Shown here piece by piece: positions 28,102 to 36,119 of a DNA stretch of 64,000 nucleotides. How positions within the stretch are numbered: position 1 is the first letter of the stretch; every line of letters begins with the position of its first letter. The notes beneath the pieces were generated by a model. The model was not told where the DNA came from. It ran no database searches and saw nothing but the letters and a program-made list of their open reading frames with translations. Source of the stretch: Pseudomonas chlororaphis subsp. aurantiaca (GTDB taxonomy: Bacteria; Pseudomonadota; Gammaproteobacteria; Pseudomonadales; Pseudomonadaceae); assembly GCF_013466605.1 (NCBI RefSeq), contig NZ_CP059162.1:5270001-5334000 (forward strand). Reading direction: 5' to 3'. The translations under genes and the position numbers were made by a program.

Positions 28102-29106
28102 TCAGTTCCACAGGCCGATCTTTTCCAGTTCTTGCTTGAAGTTGTCCCGGGTGATCAGCGTCACGTCGTCCATCGCCGTGTACTTGGGCGGCTCCTTGCC
28201 GGTGGTGACCCACTCGAACATCATGCTCGCGGTGTTGTAGCCCTCCATGTGCGGGCTGGGCAGCATCGAGCCGAAGAAGCCGCTGTCGGGTTTCTTCAGT
28301 TCGCCGATGGCGTCCGTGCCATTGATGCCGATGCCGATCACATTGGCCGCGGCGAACCCGGCGCTTTCGGTGGCGCGCACGCCGCCCAGCACGCTGTTGT
28401 CGTTCATCCCGCCGATGATCAGGTTCTTCGCCCCGCTGGGCAGCTTGACCAGCGCCGAGTTGGTGGCGTCCATGCTGCCCGGCACGTCGAGGGTCTTGAG
28501 CGGCGCGAAGAGGATGTGGTCTTTGGGCAGGCCGGCCTCCTCAAGGGACTTGACCGAGCCGTCGGTGCGTTTTTTACCGGTGTCGAGTTCGTTGTAGGTG
28601 GTGATCACCGCATAGGTGTCCTTCCAGTCCCAGCCGCGCTTCTTCGCTTCGCCGGCCATGGCGGCGCCCTGCTTCTGCCCCACCTCGAACGCGGCCATGC
28701 CCAGGTAGGGCACGTCTTCCATGAACTGGCCCTTGGCATCGACAAAACGGTCGTCGACGGCAATCACTTTCAAGTCGTTGAGCTTGGCCTTGGCCATGAT
28801 CGCCGGGCCCAGGGACACGTCCGGCGGGCAGATCACGAAGCCCTTGGCGCCGTTGGCGGCGAGGCTGTCGATCGCCGACAGGGTTTTCTCGCCGTCCGGC
28901 ACGGCGATCTTGATCACGGTGAAGCCCTTGTCCTTGCCGGCCTTTTCGGCAAAGGCCCATTCGGTCTGGAACCAGGGTTCCTCCGCCTGCTTGACCAGGA
29001 AACCGATCTTCACCGGCTCGGCGGCGAGCAACAGGCAGCTCAGGCTGGCGGCCGACATGGCCAGGGCGGCACAACACAGGTAACGGATCCCACGACGACG
29101 ATTCAT
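28102..29106 (-). CDS. araF: L-arabinose-binding periplasmic protein
   Basis: This 334-residue solute-binding protein closely follows E. coli AraF: GFLVKQAEEPWFQTEWAFA, VIKIAVPDGEKTLSAIDSLA, GMNDNSVLGGVRATES and GIGINGTDAI are almost the same in both. That makes L-arabinose the most likely ligand and fixes the sugar of the whole cluster. A signal peptide covers residues 1-29 (ending LLLAAEP). The start at 29106 follows AAGGAG, with a CA motif just before it. Confidence 0.95.
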   Translation of the reverse strand: MNRRRGIRYLCCAALAMSAASLSCLLLAAEPVKIGFLVKQAEEPWFQTEWAFAEKAGKDKGFTVIKIAVPDGEKTLSAIDSLAANGAKGFVICPPDVSLGPAIMAKAKLNDLKVIAVDDRFVDAKGQFMEDVPYLGMAAFEVGQKQGAAMAGEAKKRGWDWKDTYAVITTYNELDTGKKRTDGSVKSLEEAGLPKDHILFAPLKTLDVPGSMDATNSALVKLPSGAKNLIIGGMNDNSVLGGVRATESAGFAAANVIGIGINGTDAIGELKKPDSGFFGSMLPSPHMEGYNTASMMFEWVTTGKEPPKYTAMDDVTLITRDNFKQELEKIGLWN

Positions 29107-29117
29107 AAGGTGACTCC

Positions 29118-29130
29118 TTGTTGTTGTTTT
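29118..29130 (-). promoter_or_regulatory. CA motif (Hfq/Crc-type) before araF
   Basis: On - the sequence is AAAACAACAACAA, running straight into the araF ribosome-binding site. With three flanking bases it is a 16-bp copy of the motif before the lactonase gene (29118-29133 and 30084-30099). Confidence 0.65.
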
Positions 29131-29133
29131 CAG

Positions 29134-29178
29134 AGTTCGTTGCACACAGCTTCGTTACACATCGCTTCGTTGCACACA
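29134..29178. repeat. Three 15-bp imperfect tandem repeats
   Basis: In the lactonase-araF spacer, AGTTCGTTGCACACA, GCTTCGTTACACATC and GCTTCGTTGCACACA follow one another without gaps, and a partial GGTTCGG comes next. They may be a simple expansion or a spacer of regulatory use. Confidence 0.7.
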
Positions 29179-29194
29179 GGTTCGGCCTGAAACC

Positions 29195-30070
29195 TCAACC
29201 GGCAAATCGATGACAGAGCTTCCCTGGGGTATCGACCCGGACAGCCAGCACCGCACCATCCAGAGGATGATCGAGCGGGCTGGCCGCGCTGGTGATGTAC
29301 AGGGTCTTGAGGTCCGCGCCACCGAACACGCAACTGGTGGGGCGGCTGACCGGCAGTTCGAGCACCCGGTCGACCTCGCCGTCGGGCGCCAGCCTGAGCA
29401 GGCAGCCGCCGTCCCAACGGGCATTCCAGATATAGCCCTGGGCATCCATCGCCGAACCGTCCGGGACGCCGCGCGGATGTGGCCCGAACCAGCTGCGCGC
29501 GGGTTCGAGCCGGCCATCGTTGGCGATCGGGTACTGGTACAGCGTGCCGTCCAGGCTGTCGGCAAAATACAGGCGGCTGGCGTCCTCGCTCCACAGCAAG
29601 GTATTGGGAATCCCCAGGCCCTGGAGCAGCGCCGTGACACGCGCCTGGGCATCGATGCGGAACAGGCCACCGGAGCGCCGCCGCACCGGAAGGTCTTCGC
29701 CCTGCTCGCCGATGTTGTTCTGCATGGTGCCCAGCCAGAGCCGGCCCTGGGCGTCGCAACGGGTCTCGTTGGCCCGGTTGCCCGGTTGCGGATCGGCCAC
29801 GCACAGCAGGCTCAGGCGCGGCGCCGCGGACGCGGAGCCCAGGTCGAGGCGGTACACGCCACTGCTCAAGGTCACCAGCGCATCGCCGCGCTCACAGGGA
29901 ATGAAGGCCGACACCGGTTCCGGCAATTGCCAGGCCTGCAGCCGTTCGCCACACAAGCGCAATGCCTGCCGGCCGGCGATGTCGACCCAATACAGGGCCT
30001 GGCCCGGTGCATCCCAGAACGGGCCTTCGCCAAGCTGCGCACGGTGTGCGGTCAGCGCGGTCCACGACAT
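29195..30070 (-). CDS. SMP-30/gluconolactonase-family L-arabinonolactonase
   Basis: A 291-residue six-bladed beta-propeller of the SMP-30/LRE family. Metal-site residues are suggested by LGEGPFWD (Glu), GNRANETRCDAQGRLW (Asn), GIPNTLLWS (Asn) and FADSLDGTLYQY (Asp). It would hydrolyse L-arabinono-lactone to L-arabonate. The ATG at 30070 follows AGGAGG and removes a 53-residue extension without family features. The substrate is inferred from the operon. Confidence 0.9.
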   Translation of the reverse strand: MSWTALTAHRAQLGEGPFWDAPGQALYWVDIAGRQALRLCGERLQAWQLPEPVSAFIPCERGDALVTLSSGVYRLDLGSASAAPRLSLLCVADPQPGNRANETRCDAQGRLWLGTMQNNIGEQGEDLPVRRRSGGLFRIDAQARVTALLQGLGIPNTLLWSEDASRLYFADSLDGTLYQYPIANDGRLEPARSWFGPHPRGVPDGSAMDAQGYIWNARWDGGCLLRLAPDGEVDRVLELPVSRPTSCVFGGADLKTLYITSAASPLDHPLDGAVLAVRVDTPGKLCHRFAG

Positions 30071-30083
30071 GAAACCTCCTGCA

Positions 30084-30096
30084 TTGTTGTTGTTTT
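30084..30096 (-). promoter_or_regulatory. CA motif (Hfq/Crc-type) before the lactonase gene
   Basis: On - AAAACAACAACAA precedes the AGGAGG of the lactonase gene by a few bases. It is part of the 16-bp exact copy of the araF leader motif. Confidence 0.65.
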
Positions 30097-30120
30097 CAGG
30101 CAGACATTGGTCGAGGCGCG

Positions 30121-31701
30121 TTACAGCCCATCGCGCGATGGCCGTCCATCCACCAGGCGCTGGATACGCAGGGGGTTGGCGTTCTTCAAGGCGTCCGGCA
30201 GCAGGTTGTCGGGGTAGTTCTGGAAGCACACCGGGCGCAGGAAACGCTCGATGGCCAGGGTCCCCACCGACGTGCCACGGGCATCGGAGGTAGCCGGGAA
30301 AGGCCCGCCGTGCACCATCGCGTCACAGACCTCGACACCGGTCGGGTAACCGTTGATCAGGATGCGGCCGACCTTCTGCTCCAGCAACCCGGTCAACTCG
30401 CCGAACTGCGCGAAGTCCGCAGGCTCGCCAATAAGGGTCGCCGTCAGTTGCCCGCGCAGGCCGTTCAAGGCGTCGGCGAGCTGCGCCTGGTCGGCCACTT
30501 CGACGAACACGGTGGTCGGGCCGAACACTTCTTCCTGCAACACTTCATCGCCATCGACCAGCAGGCTGGCCTGCGCCTTGAACAGCTGTGGCTGCGCCTG
30601 GTTGCCGGCTTGCGGATCGCCGGCCAGGTGCTCGATGCCCGGATGCGCCAGGAGTTTTTGCAGCCCCTTGCCGTAGCTGCTCAAGGTGCCGGCGTTGAGC
30701 ATGGTCTGCGCCGGTTGATCGCCGATCAGCCGGGCAACCTGCTCGGTAAAGGCCGCGAACTGCGGAGAGCGAATGCCGATCACCAGGCCCGGGTTGGTAC
30801 AGAACTGGCCGCAGCCCTGCACCACCGAGGCGGTCAGGTCGCGGGCGACCGTTTCCGCCCGCGCTTGCAGCGCCTGGGGTAACACGATCACCGGGTTGAT
30901 GCTCGACATCTCGGCAAACACCGGGATCGGTTGCGGGCGCGCCGCCGCCATGTCGCACAGCGCTCGCCCGCCCTTGAGCGAGCCGGTGAAACCGACCGCC
31001 TGGACCGCCGGATGCTTGACCAGCGCTTCGCCGACGCCGGCGCCAAAGATCATGTTGAACACGCCGGCGGGCATCCCGCAGGCCTGGGCCGCCCGGATGA
31101 TCGCATCGGCGACTCGCTCGGCGGTCGCCATGTGCCCGCTGTGGGCCTTGAACACTACGGGGCAACCGGCTGCCAGCGCCGCCGCGGTGTCGCCGCCGGC
31201 CGTGGAAAACGCCAGGGGAAAGTTGCTCGCGCCAAACACCGCCACCGGCCCCAGGCCAATGCGGTACTGGCGCAGGTCCGGACGCGGCAGCGGCTGGCGA
31301 TCGGGCTGCGCCCGATCGATACGCGCGCCGTAGAAATCGCCGCGCCGCAGCACCTCGGCGAACAGCCGCATCTGGCCACTGGTGCGCTTGCGCTCGCCCT
31401 GGATCCGCGCGGTAGGCAACGCGGTTTCCCGGCAGACCAGGGTGATGAACTCATCGTCCAGCGCGTCCAGTTCGTCCGCCACCGCCTCCAGGAATTGCGC
31501 GCGCCGCTGCGCACTCAGGGCACGGTAGGCCGGGTAGGCCGCCGCCGCAGCCTTGGCGGCGGCCTCGACTTCCTGCGCCGTGGCCTGGTAGAACGCCTGG
31601 GGCAAGGCTTCGCCGGTGCTGGCATCGATGCTGTGAAGAATGACGGTGCCGGCGGCGCTGCGCTGGCCGCCGATGTAGTTGTGGCCAAAAACCTGGGTCA
31701 T
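30121..31701 (-). CDS. 2,5-dioxovalerate (alpha-ketoglutarate semialdehyde) dehydrogenase
   Basis: The 526-residue aldehyde dehydrogenase oxidises alpha-ketoglutarate semialdehyde to 2-oxoglutarate, the last step of the pathway. The catalytic Cys is in GCGQFCTNPG, the general base Glu in PVFAEMSSINP, and the cofactor region in GFTGSLKGGRAL. The ATG at 31701 follows GAGGAGA; an 18-residue extension to 31755 has no such site. It lies 43 nt after the dehydratase gene. Confidence 0.92.
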   Translation of the reverse strand: MTQVFGHNYIGGQRSAAGTVILHSIDASTGEALPQAFYQATAQEVEAAAKAAAAAYPAYRALSAQRRAQFLEAVADELDALDDEFITLVCRETALPTARIQGERKRTSGQMRLFAEVLRRGDFYGARIDRAQPDRQPLPRPDLRQYRIGLGPVAVFGASNFPLAFSTAGGDTAAALAAGCPVVFKAHSGHMATAERVADAIIRAAQACGMPAGVFNMIFGAGVGEALVKHPAVQAVGFTGSLKGGRALCDMAAARPQPIPVFAEMSSINPVIVLPQALQARAETVARDLTASVVQGCGQFCTNPGLVIGIRSPQFAAFTEQVARLIGDQPAQTMLNAGTLSSYGKGLQKLLAHPGIEHLAGDPQAGNQAQPQLFKAQASLLVDGDEVLQEEVFGPTTVFVEVADQAQLADALNGLRGQLTATLIGEPADFAQFGELTGLLEQKVGRILINGYPTGVEVCDAMVHGGPFPATSDARGTSVGTLAIERFLRPVCFQNYPDNLLPDALKNANPLRIQRLVDGRPSRDGL

Positions 31702-31744
31702 GCCTGTCTCCTCGAACCTGCTTGTCTTCTGGAAGAGCGCCTGC

Positions 31745-32737
31745 TTAAAGGGCACCTACGCAACCGGACGCCAGCACCGCGTCGGCGCCGGCAATACCGT
31801 TGATCAATGGCGCGCCGAACGCCGCCTGGCTGATTTCGAATACGTCCCCCGGCTGCGTGCGGATGCCGTCCGCGAACGACAGGGTCGCGGTGCCGAAGAA
31901 GTGGATGTGCACATCCCCCGGCCGCAGGAACTGGCGGTATTTGAAATGGTGGTACTCGAGGTTCTCCAGGCTGTGGCACATATTGGCCTCGCCACTGAGG
32001 AACTCGTTCTGCCACAGCACCTGGCCATTGCGCAGAATGCGGCTGGTGCCCGCCAGGTGCCGGGGCAGCTCGCCGACCCTGAGTTCAGGACCATAGCTGC
32101 AACTGCGCAATTTGGAATGGGCCAGGTAGAGATAGTTCTTACGCTCCATCACGTGATCGGAGAACTCGTTGCCCACCGCAAACCCCAGGCGATAAGGCTT
32201 GCCGTCATGGCCGATGACATACAGGCCACCGATTTCCGGCTCTTCGCCGGCGTCTTCGGCAAAGGCCGGCAGGCTGAAGGCCTGGCCCGGGCGCACGACG
32301 ATGCTGCCGTCGCCCTTGTAGAACCATTCCGGTTGCACGCCAGCCTGACCGGCAGCGGGCTTACCGCCCTCCACGCCCCACTTGAAGATACGCATGGTGT
32401 CGGTCAGCGCCGTGTCGTCAGCGCCCTGCTGGTGCATCTTGTCCCGCGCCGCGGCACTGCCCAGGTGGGTCAGCCCGGTGCCGCTGACCAGCATGTGCGC
32501 CGGGTCCGGGTGATCCAGCGGCGGCAGGACCCTCAGGCTCGCCAGTAGCTCGGCGTAGTCGTGGCTGATGCCCAGGCCGAGGCTTTGCACCTGCTGGCGC
32601 AGGCCGACACCCGCCTCGATGGCCGCCAGCGCCAGCTCGCGCACCGTGCCCACCGACTGCACTTCACGGACCAGGGCGTCCTCGACCACACCGACCCGAC
32701 GTTCGCCGTTATTCAATTCGAACTGCACTAAACGCAT
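31745..32737 (-). CDS. AraD1/GguC-family 2-keto-3-deoxy-L-arabonate dehydratase
   Basis: This 330-residue protein resembles GguC/AraD1, members of the fumarylacetoacetate hydrolase superfamily. Seen are the N-terminal LVQFELNNGERRVGVVED, HMLVSGTGLTHLGSA, PEIGGLYVIGHDGKPYRLGF, GNEFSDHVMERKNYLYLAHSK and the C-terminal FFGTATLSFADGI. It should turn 2-keto-3-deoxy-L-arabonate into alpha-ketoglutarate semialdehyde, replacing the DHDPS-type AraD known from Azospirillum. The start follows GAGGAGA. Confidence 0.85.
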   Translation of the reverse strand: MRLVQFELNNGERRVGVVEDALVREVQSVGTVRELALAAIEAGVGLRQQVQSLGLGISHDYAELLASLRVLPPLDHPDPAHMLVSGTGLTHLGSAAARDKMHQQGADDTALTDTMRIFKWGVEGGKPAAGQAGVQPEWFYKGDGSIVVRPGQAFSLPAFAEDAGEEPEIGGLYVIGHDGKPYRLGFAVGNEFSDHVMERKNYLYLAHSKLRSCSYGPELRVGELPRHLAGTSRILRNGQVLWQNEFLSGEANMCHSLENLEYHHFKYRQFLRPGDVHIHFFGTATLSFADGIRTQPGDVFEISQAAFGAPLINGIAGADAVLASGCVGAL

Positions 32738-32757
32738 GAACTTTCTCCTCTAGGCCA

Positions 32758-34080
32758 TTAAGTACGCGTGGCGCCGCGGGCACTGGCGGCGAACTGCTCG
32801 ACCGGCAGCACGTGCCTGCGCTCGAGCAACCGATAGACCACACCCGTCAGCAGCAAGCCAAACAGCATCACGCAGGACAGGAAGTACAGCCCCGACGCCA
32901 GGCTGCCGGTGTACTGCTTGAGCGCACCGATCACGAACGGACCGATGTAGCCGCCCAGGTTGCCCACCGAGTTGATCAGGGCGATCCCCGCCGCCGCGCT
33001 GGCGCCGGCAAAAAAACGCCCGGGCAAGGTCCAGAACACCGCGGTGCAGGAAAACAGCGCGAAGGCCACCAGGCACAGAGCCGCCAGTTGCAGCAGCGGC
33101 GCCGACAGCCAGGCGCTGAGGAACAGGCCGATGGCTCCCAGCACATAGAGCACCGCCAGGTGGCCGTAGCGATCATTCAGGCGGTCGGAACTGCGCGGCA
33201 CCACCAGCAAGCCGACGATCCCGAAGAAGTACGGCACCGACGACACGAAGCCGGTGGCCAGGTCGCTGCCGCCGAACTGCTTGATCAGGGTCGGCAGCCA
33301 CAGGCCCAGGCCATAAATGCTCAAGGTCACCGGCAGATAGAACAGCGCCAGCAGCAACACCCGCTTGTCCCTGAGGGCATGCAGCGGATTGCCGTGGCGG
33401 GTCTGGCCGTACGCCTGCAGGTCCTTGTTCAGCTCGCCGGCGAGCCAGGCCTTCTCGGCCGGGTCCATCCAGGTGACCTGCTGCGGACCATCGGGCAGGT
33501 AACGCAGCACCGGCCAGGTCAGCAGGATCGCCGGTGTGCCGATGACGATGAACAGCCACTGCCAGCCGTGCAGGCCAAGGATGCCGTCCATGCCCAGCAG
33601 GCCGCCGGACACCGGGCCGGTGATCATCATCGCGATGGGTTGGGACAGGATGAACAGCCCGAGGATCTTGCCGCGATGGCGCACCGGGAACCATTGGGTG
33701 ATGTAGTAGAGAACGCCGGGGAAGAACCCGGCTTCCGCCGCGCCAAGCAGAAAGCGCATCAGATAGAAGCTGTAGGGGCCCTGGACAAACGCCATGCCGA
33801 TGGTGATGGCGCCCCAGGTGATCATGATCCGCGCGAACCAGCGCCGGGCGCCGAAGCAGTCGAGCATCAGGTTGCTGGGGATTTCCAGGAGGAAGTAGCC
33901 GATGAAGAACAGGCCGGCGCCCAACCCATAGGCCGCATCGCCGATGCCGATATCGGCGCCCATGTGCAACTTGGCGAAGCCGACGGCGGAACGATCCACG
34001 TAGGCGATCAGGTACAGCAGGATCAGGAAGGGAATCAGTTTCAGCGTGATGCGCCGGACAAGCCGCAGCTCCTGGCTCAT
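32758..34080 (-). CDS. MFS transporter, anion:cation symporter family
   Basis: A 440-residue major facilitator with 12 predicted helices. The N-terminus (IPFLILLYLIAYVDRSAVGFAK), LFFIGYFLLEIPSNL and RFLLGAAEAGFFPGVLYYITQWFP are typical of the family that carries sugar acids and other organic anions. It heads the operon, although the cluster also has an arabinose ABC importer. It is therefore more likely to import an aldonate such as L-arabonate than the free sugar; this is inference. Confidence 0.9.
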   Translation of the reverse strand: MSQELRLVRRITLKLIPFLILLYLIAYVDRSAVGFAKLHMGADIGIGDAAYGLGAGLFFIGYFLLEIPSNLMLDCFGARRWFARIMITWGAITIGMAFVQGPYSFYLMRFLLGAAEAGFFPGVLYYITQWFPVRHRGKILGLFILSQPIAMMITGPVSGGLLGMDGILGLHGWQWLFIVIGTPAILLTWPVLRYLPDGPQQVTWMDPAEKAWLAGELNKDLQAYGQTRHGNPLHALRDKRVLLLALFYLPVTLSIYGLGLWLPTLIKQFGGSDLATGFVSSVPYFFGIVGLLVVPRSSDRLNDRYGHLAVLYVLGAIGLFLSAWLSAPLLQLAALCLVAFALFSCTAVFWTLPGRFFAGASAAAGIALINSVGNLGGYIGPFVIGALKQYTGSLASGLYFLSCVMLFGLLLTGVVYRLLERRHVLPVEQFAASARGATRT

Positions 34081-34095
34081 GAGATCGGTCTCCGA

Positions 34096-34106
34096 TTGTT
34101 GTTTTT
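34096..34106 (-). promoter_or_regulatory. CA motif (Hfq/Crc-type) before the MFS gene
   Basis: On - AAAAACAACAA lies just before the CGGAGA ribosome-binding site at the head of the long arabinose operon. Confidence 0.6.
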
Positions 34107-34167
34107 ATAGAAGCTCGGGGGACGCCTCTCGCGGAAAACCGCCAGGGCCATACCTCAGTTGAAAACG

Positions 34168-34196
34168 ACTATATAGTATTACTATTTAACCAACAA
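34168..34196 (-). promoter_or_regulatory. Promoter of the arabinose operon with operator in its spacer
   Basis: On -, TTGTTG (-35) and TATAGT (-10) stand 17 bp apart. The spacer contains the palindrome ATAGTA-T-TACTAT (34173-34185), whose core TAGTATTACTA (34174-34184) matches the GntR/FadR consensus TNGTNNNACNA. A repressor bound here would directly block RNA polymerase. Confidence 0.65.
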
Positions 34197-34248
34197 TACT
34201 TCCAAACCCAAGATTTTGCGCTTATGTTATGACCAGACCAGAACCATA

Positions 34249-34259
34249 TAGTCTTACAA
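34249..34259 (+). promoter_or_regulatory. Candidate GntR operator before the dehydratase gene
   Basis: TAGTCTTACAA matches TNGTNNNACNA at every fixed base and lies 15 nt before the L-arabonate dehydratase start. The surrounding CCATATAGTCTTAC resembles the other site's CTATATAGTATTAC in 12 of 14 bases. Confidence 0.6.
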
Positions 34260-34273
34260 TAAGAGAGCTGACC

Positions 34274-36010
34274 ATGTCTGATAAGAAACCCAACCTGCGC
34301 TCCGCCCACTGGTTCGGCACCGCCGACAAGAACGGCTTCATGTACCGCAGCTGGATGAAGAATCAGGGCATCGCCGACCACCAGTTCCATGGCAAGCCCA
34401 TCATCGGGATCTGCAATACCTGGTCGGAGCTGACCCCGTGCAATGCGCACTTCCGCCAGATTGCCGAGCATGTCAAACGCGGGGTGATCGAGGCCGGCGG
34501 CTTTCCCGTGGAGTTCCCGGTGTTCTCCAACGGCGAGTCGAACCTGCGCCCGACCGCCATGCTCACCCGCAACCTGGCCAGCATGGATGTCGAGGAAGCC
34601 ATCCGCGGCAACCCGATCGATGGCGTGGTACTGCTGACCGGCTGCGACAAGACCACCCCGGCACTGCTGATGGGCGCGGCCAGTTGCGACGTGCCGGCCA
34701 TCGTCGTCACCGGCGGGCCGATGCTCAATGGCAAGCACAAGGGCCAGGACATAGGTTCAGGCACCGTGGTGTGGCAGCTCAGCGAACAGGTCAAGGCCGG
34801 CACCATCACCCTCGATGACTTCCTTGCGGCCGAAGGCGGCATGTCGCGCTCGGCAGGCACCTGCAACACCATGGGCACCGCCTCGACCATGGCCTGCATG
34901 GCCGAGGCCCTGGGCACTTCCCTGCCCCACAATGCAGCGATCCCGGCGGTCGATGCCCGCCGCTATGTGCTGGCGCACATGTCTGGCATGCGCGCGGTGG
35001 AGATGGTTCGCGAAGACTTGAGGTTGTCGAAGATCCTCACCAAAGAGGCGTTCGAAAATGCCATCCGCGTCAACGCCGCCATCGGCGGCTCGACCAACGC
35101 GGTGATTCACTTGAAAGCCATCGCCGGGCGCATCGGCGTCGAACTCGATCTGGACGACTGGACCCGCATCGGTCGCGGCATGCCGACCATCGTCGACCTG
35201 CAACCGTCCGGGCGCTTCTTGATGGAAGAGTTCTACTATGCCGGCGGCCTGCCAGCGGTGTTGCGCCGCCTCGGCGAAGCCAAGCTGATTCCCCATCCGG
35301 ATGCGCTGACGGTCAACGGCAGATCCATCGGCGAAAACACCCGGGAGGCACCGATCTACGGCCAGGACGAAGTGATCCGCACCCTGGACAATCCGATCCG
35401 CGCGGACGGCGGCATCTGTGTGCTGCGCGGTAACCTGGCGCCCCTCGGCGCCGTGCTCAAGCCTTCCGCCGCCAGCGCCGAACTGATGCAGCATCGCGGC
35501 CGCGCGGTGGTGTTCGAGAACTTCGACATGTACAAGGCACGGATCAACGACCCGGAACTGGAGGTCGACGCCGACTCGATCCTGGTGATGAAGAACTGCG
35601 GCCCCAAGGGTTACCCCGGCATGGCGGAGGTCGGCAACATGGGCTTGCCGGCCAAGTTGCTGGCCCAGGGCGTGACCGACATGGTGCGGATTTCCGACGC
35701 GCGCATGAGCGGCACCGCGTATGGCACCGTGGTCCTGCACGTGGCACCGGAAGCGGCGGCCGGCGGCCCGTTGGCGGCGGTGAAGGAAGGTGACTGGATC
35801 GAACTGGACTGTGCCAGCGGGCGCCTGCACCTGGATATCCCCGAGGACGAACTGGCGGCGCGCATGGCCGACCTGCAGGCACCGCAGTCGCTGATCGTCG
35901 GCGGCTATCGCCAGCTGTACATCGACCACGTACTGCAGGCGGACCAGGGCTGCGACTTCGATTTCCTGGTGGGTTGCCGGGGCGCCGAGGTCCCGCGGCA
36001 TTCCCACTGA
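34274..36010 (+). CDS. L-arabinonate dehydratase, IlvD/EDD family
   Basis: The 578-residue enzyme dehydrates L-arabonate to 2-keto-3-deoxy-L-arabonate. Iron-sulfur ligands are expected at the cysteines of GICNTWSELTPCN, TGCDKTTPA and MGTASTMACMAEALG. GGSTNAVIHLKAIAGR and KNCGPKGYPGM are sugar-acid dehydratase motifs. The opening LRSAHWFGTADKNGFMYRSWMK is typical of pentonate members rather than IlvD proper. The ATG at 34274 is preferred; an extension to 34229 would begin inside the promoter region. It is divergent from the main operon. Confidence 0.93.
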   Translation: MSDKKPNLRSAHWFGTADKNGFMYRSWMKNQGIADHQFHGKPIIGICNTWSELTPCNAHFRQIAEHVKRGVIEAGGFPVEFPVFSNGESNLRPTAMLTRNLASMDVEEAIRGNPIDGVVLLTGCDKTTPALLMGAASCDVPAIVVTGGPMLNGKHKGQDIGSGTVVWQLSEQVKAGTITLDDFLAAEGGMSRSAGTCNTMGTASTMACMAEALGTSLPHNAAIPAVDARRYVLAHMSGMRAVEMVREDLRLSKILTKEAFENAIRVNAAIGGSTNAVIHLKAIAGRIGVELDLDDWTRIGRGMPTIVDLQPSGRFLMEEFYYAGGLPAVLRRLGEAKLIPHPDALTVNGRSIGENTREAPIYGQDEVIRTLDNPIRADGGICVLRGNLAPLGAVLKPSAASAELMQHRGRAVVFENFDMYKARINDPELEVDADSILVMKNCGPKGYPGMAEVGNMGLPAKLLAQGVTDMVRISDARMSGTAYGTVVLHVAPEAAAGGPLAAVKEGDWIELDCASGRLHLDIPEDELAARMADLQAPQSLIVGGYRQLYIDHVLQADQGCDFDFLVGCRGAEVPRHSH

Positions 36011-36119
36011 GGGGGCTGATGCGGGCCTGTCGCCCACCGGCTCAGGCATGCAGGAGCGCCTGATAGATACGGGAGCGATGTTATGATGCAGCCAATTTCT
36101 TCAGAGCAGCCTCCCTGTT

